This document shows, piece by piece, positions 56,340-64,000 of a stretch of 64,000 nt of DNA (positions within the stretch are counted from its first letter, which is position 1; every line of letters begins with the position of its first letter). The notes under the pieces were generated by a model. The model saw nothing but the letters and a program-made list of their open reading frames with translations, was not told where the DNA came from and did no database searches. A program made the translations under genes and the position numbers. The stretch is from Chromera velia (lineage: Eukaryota > Sar > Chromeraceae), in assembly GCA_018398765.1 (NCBI GenBank), contig JAHBMJ010000057.1, forward strand, positions 1 through 64,000. Direction: 5' to 3'.

Positions 56340-59300
56340 GTACGTCAACGCATACTTATATGTGTATGAATCTTCTGCTGACGCACGCAGAACTGCCGTG
56401 GCAGCCTCCCGTTGCCCTGTGAAGAAGACTCTCCTGTTCGACCCCCAGACGGAGCTCTCGAATTTCAATCCCCCAGAGATGGAACCCCACCTGCTGCACG
56501 GACGCGGTCAGGGGTGGCAGGGGGGAGGCGGCCCGGGAGTGTTTAGCTCGGCCCCCGCCGCCGTTTTCCGTCCGCGGAAGATGACGGCCCCCGTCTCGTC
56601 GGGGAGGAAGAGCGTCTCGTGTGCTGCGTCTCTGGAGGAGGAGAAGGAGAAGCAGAGACGGAGATTTGAGGAGACGTTCGGGGAGGACCAGGACCAGGCT
56701 TCCTCCCTGTTCAGTTTGAAGTTTCAGAGGGGGGAGCGTCAAGCGGCATTTGCCGAGGAGGAGAGAGACCCCGAAAATCAGAATTCCGCATTATCGGAAG
56801 TCGAAGCGGAGGGGGGGGAAGACGCAACGCCGAAACGGAAAAGTCCGTGTGGGTGGCTGATTGGCAGTGGGCTTGCAGAGAGGGCGCTTCGGGCGCAGCG
56901 GGTAGAGGAGGAGAGGGAGAGACGGTCCATTGCTGAGGCTTCCGTTTCTGTGGAGATGCGGTTGACGTTTGTGACGACAGCTGCGTCTCTTCACTCGGAT
57001 GAATCCAGAACGCTCCTCCATCTGTTCCGCTCCCTCGGCCCAGAGTTCGCAACTGCCCAGCCTCGTGAGATCTCCACTCTGTCTGCGCCTGTGCGGAGGA
57101 AATTGAGGAAGGCCGCGACAGAGAGACAGCAACTGCACCTGGAGAGACAGAGAGAGTTCAATCGACTGTGGCGAATTGAGGCGGCACGGAGACGGCTGCT
57201 TGAACCGACGGTCAGTCAGACAGACAGACAGTGTGTCCGTAGATTAGGAAGGAAGGCGGGTTCGTCTATCCGCTCCGAGAGTTGAAGGGAACGTTCGAAT
57301 GTGCGTTGGGAAAGGACGCGAATCCTCCTGTTCGAGTTTGAGCCTCAAATGTTATTCCAGAAAATGCGCGGGGGCAATTTGATTCTCACATCTGCATCTT
57401 CGCATTTATATGCTTCGTGTGTTCGTGTCTTCCCACTGTCCCTGCAGATTGGGGGCTCGGTTTCTCGTTCGGGTTCGGACAGTCGTCGTCAGACGGGAGC
57501 CTCCTCCGTGTCCTCCTCCATGTCTCTGGGGAGAATTTTCCACCAGGCAGGCAGAGAGGGGGGGGGTTCCTCTGTGTTCCCTCAGCAGCAGCCGGGGGGC
57601 AGAGTGAGCACCCTGTTGATGGGCACCCCGGTAGAGGCCCTGGGGGGCAGAGAGCTTCCCCTAGACGCTGTGGAGAGACAACAGGAGAGGGAGAGGGACG
57701 TGGGAGAGGCAGGCCGAGGGCCGTCTCTGTCTCCTCTGGGAGGGCTGGAGTCTCCCTTGTCGATGGTCACGGACAGCGACCCGAGATTTGTCCAGGTGCG
57801 TGCATGGGGGAGGGGTGATAAACCTTTTTTGAATGGGAAACCTACCTATCTGACAGGAAGGACTCTAGCAGTGAAAAAGAGACTGTCACTTCACTTGACT
57901 GCCTTTTGTTTGGTCTCTGTGTAAGGGCTTCTTGTGAGTTGTAGACAACAGAAAGAAATGAGTGGGTTCGTACTGTGCATTTGGGTTTTTCTGTGCACTC
58001 TCTCTGTCTTCTATACGTTCCATGCATCCATGCAGAGACTTGCGGCTGCGGAGAATGAAGAAGAGGAGGAGGTCTTTGGCGTTGGTCGGAGAACTGATTT
58101 CTCCTCTGCCCTCGCTCTCTTCCGCTCCGTCTGGGCGGCACAGCCCGAGCACAGAGACAGAGACAGACGAAGCAGAGACAGACCCACGCAGACACAACCC
58201 ACGAGAAAGAGGGAAGAAGGAGAACCGGGTCCGTTCACGGAGGTGCAGGGGAGAATGGGGCAGCAGAGCCTCAGGGAGGGGGAGGCAACCCTGAAGGCGG
58301 GGGAAGAGGAGGCGGCTGCGTGTGAAAACATTTCAGACGAGGGGGAACGACTGGTCCCCCCCGCCACCGCCCCCTCCTCAGCCTTCGGGGCGACGGACAC
58401 GGATGAGCCCACCCACATGTCCCCCCCCTTCGTTCACGTCGCCGCATTCCAGGGACCCGCCGCCAACAGAGCAGCCCCACCCCTGTTCTCGCCCCCCCCC
58501 TCCACAAGCGCAATCGGAGAGACCACCTCGCCCCCTGTTCCTGCGAGATTATACCCCGGCGGCGGCGTCGCGTCACTCACCGCCTCCCCGGCCCCTCACA
58601 GCATCAGCATGCCCCCCTCTGCCCCGGCGCGCCCCGGGGTTCCCAGATTCGTCGCCCCCCTCTCTCACCCCCTGCCACCCAACCCGATTGCCTTGACAGA
58701 AACGGAGGGTGCATGCAGTCAGAGTCAAGACCCGGTCGCACCCAGCAGCTGTGCGTCGAGAGGCTCCCCCACACTCGCACACCACTTGCAGACTCCATTC
58801 TCAGAGACTCCAGCAGGAGAAGAGACAGGGGAAGTTGCAGACGAAACAGAAGAGCCATCCCGGGATTTTGCCTTTGCTCCTCTATCCTCAGTACACCAAG
58901 GGGCTTCCTTCCGTCACACCACAGATCACGCACACGAGTTTCTCTTCATGTCGCAGCCTACCACAGAATGTAAGCCTGCAAGTGAATTGTTGTCTGCCGT
59001 CTCTCCCCTACAGCAGGGAGAGTGGGACGCAGAAGCAGAGGGATACTCATCATATTTAAAGGCCGCGCCAGTCCCTCTCTCTGCAGACCAACAAACAGAA
59101 ACAGTCTCAGGAAACAACAAAATTTTCGCCTCCCAAAATCGCTTTGCGGGACCATCTCAAGACGCTGCCGCCGACAGCGTTCCCCCCCCTCACCGCCTCA
59201 GACTGCGCACAGAACCCTCACCGAGCCCCGCAGAAGCAGTCTCCCACTCACTGCCCCACAGTTCCACCGACCCCCCCCCTCATCTCCCTACTGCCCCTTC

Positions 59301-60624
59301 ACCAGATGCCGCAACAACTGTTGTCCGGTGGAATCTGCCTTCTGTGTCTGTTTCTTTGAAGGGCAGGGGAAGGGAAGGAGGGGCGAGTAGCTCCACACAA
59401 ATACGGGGGTCCCCTCAAGGCGGCTCCGTCATGCCTAGGGGGGGGTCCCTGCCGTCCGACGCCCCCCCTTTCGCCTTCTCTGTTCGTGCCCACAGCCAGG
59501 ACACCATGGCGACGCCGCACGGACACGGACGGGCGGTCTCGTTGGAGGAGGCCATGCAGCGACTGGGGGCCGCAGAGGCGGCGGCGCCTGAGCCGTCCCA
59601 CTCGGTCATGTCCCCCTTCTCCTGCAGTGCACGCGACCAGGAGGAGGGGAGGGTAGAGGCTGAAGAGAAGGAAGATGAGAAGGAGGAGGAGGAAAGGAGG
59701 GGACCCAGAAAGAAAGTGGCGGCGCCATCTATGTGGACCCACGCCCCTCCCAAGAAAACAGGAATCATGCGATCTGGCGGTTCCGCCTCTTCTCCCAAGG
59801 GAGGGGGTGGGTCCTCTTCCCTCGCCGTACCCGGGCAGGGTCAGGGGGGGCAGTCAGGGCGTCTCCTCAGGCAGCCCTCTGGAGGAAGGGGTGCAGGGGG
59901 GGGGAGGGGTCAGCAGTCAGGTCCGGGCTTGGAGCAGCGTCTCCTTCACCGGGGCATCACAGACGTCTCCGGTCACACGGGCCTGGCAGACACTACTCTG
60001 GAGAGAATCGTGAGGGGGGTGCGGTCGATGCACGAGAGGTGCAACGTGAGGTTCAAAGACTCCGACCAATTTCCGCCCTCTCACGTGAGCATTCTCGGAG
60101 CCGACTATCAGCCTCCGAGTTTGAACGCGCGCCTACTTGCAGGGGGTTCTCTCTATGCAGGTCTCTCTGTGTGGGAGCAGGTGTACAGAGACGCGGAGAC
60201 GAGGAAGAACCTAGGCACACCCGCGACTTTCCTGACCTCCGACGGGGCAGGGTGCACCCTTCAGTGGGTCCGGCCTGAGCGTGTGTACGGCCGCCCCGTA
60301 TGTCTGTTCAGCGCCTCCGAGGACGTCCCCCCCTCTCTGGAGACGGCAGGAGAGAGGGGCTGGGGGGACTGGACGGCCGAGGTTGATCAGGGCGAGCTCG
60401 GCAGCTGCTGGCTCCTTGCAGCCCTCACCGTGCTGGCAACAAAACCCCGACTCATTCAGCAGGTGAGCCCATGCATTTATTTTCGGTATGAATGCTGAAA
60501 AAGAATAAATGCAGACTCATTCAGCAGGTCAGCCCATGCATTTATTTTCTGTATGAATTCTGAAAAAGCATAAATGCAGACTCATTCAACAGGTAAACCA
60601 GCCTGTGAGGCATAAAGATACCTG

Positions 60625-60655
<31 letters not shown>

Positions 60656-63466
60656 TGGGGGGTCCAAGAGGGAGGGCTTGGTGTGCAGTTAGGTCGGAAT
60701 GGCTCTCTGCATTATTGCAAGGGAGTTGGTTCGATTCGTTTGGCTCTCTGCGTCTTTCCCGCGTCTTCACGCTCCCTCCCCCCCCCCCCNNNNNNNNNCC
60801 CCCCCCCCCCCCCCTTCTGTGTGTGTGTGTGTGTGTGTGTGTGTTGTCATGTAGCGTAAGATGGTTCCCGTTGATGTTCAATCCGATCTCCTCTTCTTCT
60901 TGTTCTGCCTTTTTTTCTGTTTGCAGATCTTCCACGAGTCTTGCCGTACGATCGACCCTCTGTCTGTGTATGCGCTGAGATTCCACAGCCAGGGCAGGGT
61001 GCGTCCTGTGATTGTGGACGATCTCTGTCCCTGTTTGTCTCTCTCTGTGTCGGGGGGCAGCGGGAGTGGTAGTGGGGGGTCCACCCATGTGCCCTCCAAC
61101 TCGGGTGTCCTCACGGGGACGGGAACGGGCACGGCGGCGTCCTCTTCTAACAGCAAGTCGCCCCCCCTGCCTGCGAATGTGACCGTGAACGGGGGGGCGA
61201 ACTCGGAGGGGGGGGGCTCGTCGTCTGTCGCTGTTGCTGTGGCCTCTGTAGCGCCTCCTTCGGTCTTCCCAGAGACTGGTCGGTCGGTGCCTCTGTCTGG
61301 CTGTCTCTCTGTCTGTGTGGCTGTTGCTGCTGTGGTTTTGGTGGTTTTCTCAGTGAGTTGTGGCATGAGAATATTGGTGTGTGAGCGTGCCGGAGCGTGG
61401 TTTGGCTGCTGTGGAAGAGAGAAAGCTCTGACCCGTTCCTTTTGCAGAACCCTGAAAATTGCTCCGTGTCTCTTTTCTCTTAGCGAGAGAATGTCTTCCA
61501 GACTCGTTTGCTTTCTACTATCTAATTTCTATCTGCTCTGATTAATTAATTCTTTCGATCGTCTTGAGTTGCAGGATTGTCCCGGAAGCCCCTCTTTGCG
61601 CGTCCCGGCTGGCACGCCGACAGGGACCACTACAGACCCCCCCCGATATGGCCGATCCTAGTAGAGAAAGCCTACGCCAAGCTCCACGGGTCCTTCAGAG
61701 CCCTAGAGGGGGGTCTAGTGCACCTGGCACTAGGAGACCTCACGGGGGGGTGGGGGGACGTTCTACCTCTGAAACCTCTCACACGGCAGGCTCAGCAACA
61801 GCAGCAGCGGCAGCAGGGGCAAATGCCAGAGGGCATGCCGGGGCCCGGGTCTGCCGGGGTGGGCCTTGCAGAGGGGGGGGGGTCCTCTTCTTCTTCCTCG
61901 ACGGCGGCCGTTGTGTCGTCTGCCCTGCAGGGTGGGGGGTTCAGTCAGTGGCAACCTGCGTCTGCATACTCTCAGGAGCAGTTGTGGGATCGCGTGCGGT
62001 CTGCTCACGTGAGGGGGTTTCTTCTCGGCGCAGGGACGGGAGTAAGGGCGTCGGAAGTTATGGGGCACAGCGTTTCGGCTCTGGGAATTGTTCGGGGTCA
62101 TGCGTATGCAATTTTGGACGTTCGGGACGTGGATGGGTTCCGGTTGGTGAAACTCCGCAACCCGTGGGGGGCAGTGTTGGACAGACGGCGGTCGTTTGGG
62201 GGGCCTGGGGATGCTTCACAGGGTGGTGTGTGGTTGGGAGAGTTTTGTGATGGGTCGCCGTCGTGGACGGTGAGGCTTTTGAATCTGTTGGGTGAACGTC
62301 GAGCTGTGCAGAGGAGACGGCGGTTTGGAGACGCGGGGGGTCCGGGAGACGGGACGTTTTGGTTGTTGTTCGCGGACTTTTGTGAGGAATTTGACGACGT
62401 GTACATCTGTCGTGTGTTCGAAGAGGGCCCCGGCGGGTCGGGAGATGGAGGGGGCATGCCGGGGTCCCCGTCTCTCCCGCAGCCTCTGCATGGAGGAATG
62501 GGGTTGCGGGCAGACAGAGACAGAGAGGGCGTTTTGGGGGTTTCGGGTTCTTCCTCGAACGCCGCCGCCCTCCCTCATCCCAGGTGGAAGAAGAAAGTGT
62601 TCCACGGAAGGTGGAGCGTGTCTGAGGGGACTGCGGGGGGCAGCACGAACTTTCGGTCTGTGTGGAGGAATCCGCATTTCCTCCTGACTGTGCAGGCGAA
62701 GACAATGGTCTACGCGGTGTTGCAACAAGAGCCCGCACCTGCACCGACAGAGACGGAGACGGAAAGGGAGAGGGAGACGGCGGCAGGGGGGCAGGTGCCG
62801 CCAGGGTCAGGAAGGAGACGGGTGGAGGTGCAGGGGAGCACTCCCGTTCCTCCACAGAGCAGCGGTGTGGTGGGGGGGGGACAGAGCGAGGAGACGGTGC
62901 CGGGGTCCCGGTTCCCCCCGATTGCCCTGGAGCTGTACGCCTTCGGGCACCGCGTGACGGGTGCGGAGGGGGACTGGCAGGGTTTGGTGAACAAGCACGA
63001 CAGCTACTGTCCCGTGCGAGAGGTCTGCAGGGAGTTTGCGTTGGTCCCCGGTCGTGTGTACACTCTGTTGACCTCGACTTTCGAGGCTGGGCAGGAGGGC
63101 GAGTTTGCCCTCACTGTCTTTTCGGAGACGGCGGCGGGTCTTTCCATCAAGCCGGCCCCCGCACCATCTGCTGAGGAGGAGAAGGCTTTGTCTGAGGGGA
63201 GGCAGGGGGCAGGAAGTCTAGCTCGGTGGGGCACGTCGGACTCTGAAAAGAGCCAGCAGGCTGCCGCAAGGGTGGGGGGTTCGCCGGGTGAGGTGAAAGA
63301 AGATGAGAAGAATTTAAATAAGGGCAAAGGATGGAGACGTTTTACACGGGGGGGTGGCGGGAAATCGCATGGACAGCCTGGCGGGCAGGGTGAAGGCCCC
63401 GTAAGGCGAATTTTCGGTTTTTTCCAGCGGCAGACGAGCTCGGGTTTAGACGCGAGTGGTACTTGA
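48513..63466 (+). CDS. DEK1-like phytocalpain (multi-pass membrane calpain protease)
   Basis: Exons chain in phase: 48601-49197, 49489-50832, 51040-51090, 51168-51281, 51650-52647, 53004-53255, 53536-53800, 54254-54433, 54824-55111, 55577-55625, 55869-56004, 56391-57210, 57448-57795, 58036-60462, 60927-61278, 61575-63466 (TGA). This is 3370 residues, plus a short first exon, best guess 48513-48527 (MMEDW). About 20 membrane segments, a long disordered loop, a charged arm region, a calpain protease core and a C2-like domain follow in the order seen in plant DEK1 (about 2150 residues). The DEK1 TM turn F-x-x-G-S-W-V-K-N-N-F-C-L-W-x-P is recognisable near 52360. Catalytic Cys, His and Asn are all present. 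Family knowledge: DEK1 acts at the plasma membrane in cell-wall orientation and positional signalling in plants. Extra length lies in disordered inserts. Confidence 0.88.
51523..51677 (+). repeat. Duplicated exon start around an ATGCATTC-family hairpin (calpain gene)
   Basis: CTGCAG followed by the same 28 bases of exon (GCCGTGAAGACTTACCTCCA...) occurs at 51531-51558 and 51650-51677. Between them are TACTTTCATATAGAATACTG and TTCTGTATGAAAATAAATGC, an inverted-repeat pair. The second acceptor opens the long exon 51650-52647; the first copy loses frame in the element. Confidence 0.9.
53764..53927 (+). repeat. 107-base tandem duplication of an exon end with acceptor and donor
   Basis: The end of exon 53536-53800 (GCAGCCACGTTCTGCGTGCAG) with GTGGGTGCTTGAG is repeated at 53871-53927. 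The second copy has TTGCTCTGTGCAG then CCACGTTCTGCGTGCAG then a GT donor, so it could act as a 17-base microexon, which would shift the frame. Confidence 0.85.
54751..54783. repeat. (TCTG)n microsatellite
   Basis: About eight TCTG units in the intron before exon 54824-55111. Confidence 0.85.
55311..55425. repeat. Hairpin element with flanking 28-base duplication
   Basis: TCGATTGGT...AGCATGAGTGACTG occurs at 55311-55340 and 55399-55425, flanking GGATTCATTTTCATACAGAA. In the intron after exon 54824-55111. Confidence 0.7.
55564..56390 (+). other. Two 3' splice sites made by TGACGCACGCAG motifs
   Basis: CAATTGACGCACGCAG ends at 55576, next to exon 55577-55625, and TCTGCTGACGCACGCAG ends at 56390, next to exon 56391-57210. 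Both resemble an end of the inverted-repeat family at 13934 and 23655. Confidence 0.75.
56278..56340. repeat. (CA)n microsatellite
   Basis: CA/CG-CA run in the intron before exon 56391-57210. Confidence 0.9.
56391..60000 (+). other. Cytoplasmic arm and disordered linker of the calpain
   Basis: Exons 56391-57210 and 57448-57795 encode Arg/Glu-rich helices (EEEKEKQRRRFEE, LERQREFNRLWRIEAARRRL) comparable to the DEK1 arm. Exon 58036-60462 begins with some 650 residues rich in Pro, Ser and Gly with no visible fold. I do not see the laminin-G-like domain that plant DEK1 carries here. Confidence 0.65.
60449..60597 (+). repeat. Triplicated 65-base unit: calpain exon end, donor and hairpin
   Basis: Starts at 60449, 60514 and 60579 (truncated). 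Each has GACTCATTCAGCAG (third copy one change) and a GT donor. The first two continue GAGCCCATGCATTTATTTTC / GTATGAAT...AATAAATGCAG. Exon 58036-60462 ends in the first copy; later copies sit between AG and GT like 13-base exons. Confidence 0.9.
60771..60843. repeat. Poly-C tract with nine-base N gap, then (GT)n
   Basis: Ns occupy 60790-60798 inside a C homopolymer, followed by a GT run. It is an intronic assembly gap with no effect on the coding model. Confidence 0.95.
62570..63150 (+). other. C2-like domain of the calpain
   Basis: HGRWSVSEGTAGGSTNFRSV-W-RNPHFLLTV matches the W...TAGG...W..NP.F.L.V start of calpain C2-like (domain III) modules. It continues through IALELYAFGHRVTG and YTLLTSTFEAGQEGEFALTV. 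A charged 90-residue tail follows. Confidence 0.85.
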
Positions 63467-64000
63467 AGAGGGGGGATTGAATATTGAGAATGTTGGAGGA
63501 GGGGGCGGACAGGGGGTAACAGGGAGTACACGTAGTAAACGAACTTTATATATGCCGACGCAAAGTCATTGCATAGTCTGAAACATTGAGAGAAACATAG
63601 AGCATGTTAATCAGACTATATTCTAAAACTTTAAAAAAGATGTTTAAATACCTAGTTAAATATTTATATTAACTTAAACACATGAAGTAATTTAATGTAC
63701 GATATGATATACTAGATATAGCCAGATGATGTGTTATGTAGAAATTACTCGGTAATTTGTGTAAATTTACCGTGTACGGTGATGATCTATCAGGAATTTT
63801 ACCCAACACACTCTCTATGTTATTAAACAATTTGAAGGTTTTGTTATATATGCCGCGTCTAGTCATATCCCATTATAAAAGGGGTGGATCTAACCTAGTT
63901 TGTCAAAAGGTCTAAGAACAACTGAACAAGTCTGCTCATTGATCACTTTCAATGCATGGCCTATCATTCATACATACCTGATTAATGATTTTAACGCAGT
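63467..64000. other. AT-rich intergenic sequence after the calpain gene
   Basis: No exon or RNA gene seen. Base composition drops sharply in GC after about 63540. Confidence 0.65.

Larger units (their letters stand above)
60001..62440 (+). other. Calpain catalytic core (CysPc)
   Basis: The core starts near RGVRSMHERCNVRFKDSDQF. The catalytic Cys lies in QGELGSCWLLAAL (codon 60406-60408), His in VRGHAYAIL (62099-62101) and Asn in KLRNPWG (62159-62161). Other landmarks: VIVDDLCP, LVEKAYAKLHGS, ALEGGL, DLTGG, FLLGAGTG and GTFWLLFADFCEEFDDVYIC. Two low-complexity inserts are unusual: Gly/Ser/Thr-rich after VIVDD (61045-61278) and Gln/Gly/Ser-rich after DLTGG (61795-61960). Confidence 0.92.

Noticed and set aside
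1-64000. tRNA or rRNA genes
   Set aside because: I found no cloverleaf with A/B-box sequences and no rRNA-like conserved stretch by eye; a covariance-model search would be decisive.

Overview
This is a window of eukaryotic nuclear DNA. Genes are split into many exons by GT-AG introns, both strands alternate, there are no ribosome-binding sites or operons, and introns and spacers are full of microsatellites. The protein set suggests a protist with a plant-like or algal side: a DEK1-type membrane calpain, an NPSN-like Qb-SNARE, a PRA1 protein, an LSM12 protein and a giant EGF/RCC1 surface protein. A photosynthetic alveolate such as the chromerid Chromera velia is my best guess; that is inference from gene content and style, not proof. 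All exon boundaries were read by eye from splice-site dinucleotides and phase continuity.

Layout. 1-2335 is AT-rich spacer. 2336 to about 15.7 kb (minus) is gene A, at least 18 exons, with a divergent cyclic-nucleotide-binding-like domain, coiled coils and a repeated GPSMFDFF motif. A divergent spacer follows, then 16542-37939 (plus), gene B. It is a 39-exon gene for about 3780 residues: N-terminal hydrophobic signal or anchor, one complete seven-bladed RCC1 propeller, 22 EGF modules, CCP (sushi) and HYR modules, a cysteine-rich stalk, about nine membrane segments and a long charged tail. 37940-41234 is spacer with a GAAA tract over 1 kb long. 41235-42062 (minus) is a single-exon LSM12 gene. 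42683-43897 (plus) is a two-exon PRA1 gene. 43898-45325 is AT-rich spacer. 45326-47621 (minus) is a three-exon Qb-SNARE-like gene. 48513-63466 (plus) is a DEK1-like calpain of about 3375 residues with some 20 membrane segments, long disordered regions and an intact Cys-His-Asn triad. The rest is AT-rich spacer.

The genes do not form a pathway cluster. Two concern membrane traffic (PRA1, SNARE), one RNA or adaptor function (LSM12), and two are very large membrane proteins that could act at the cell surface (EGF/RCC1 receptor-like protein, calpain).

The most unusual feature is at the DNA level. At a dozen or more places a short stretch spanning an exon-intron boundary, or intron sequence near one, is duplicated or triplicated. 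Several times the copies flank a small inverted-repeat element of one of two families (TTGACGCACGCAA-type or ATGCATTCATTTTCATACAG-type ends). The duplications carry intact splice acceptors or donors, so the inserted DNA can become intron without harming the protein. Two TGACGCACGCAG motifs serve directly as 3' splice sites. This looks like a possible intron-lengthening or introner-like process and is the main candidate for something undescribed.
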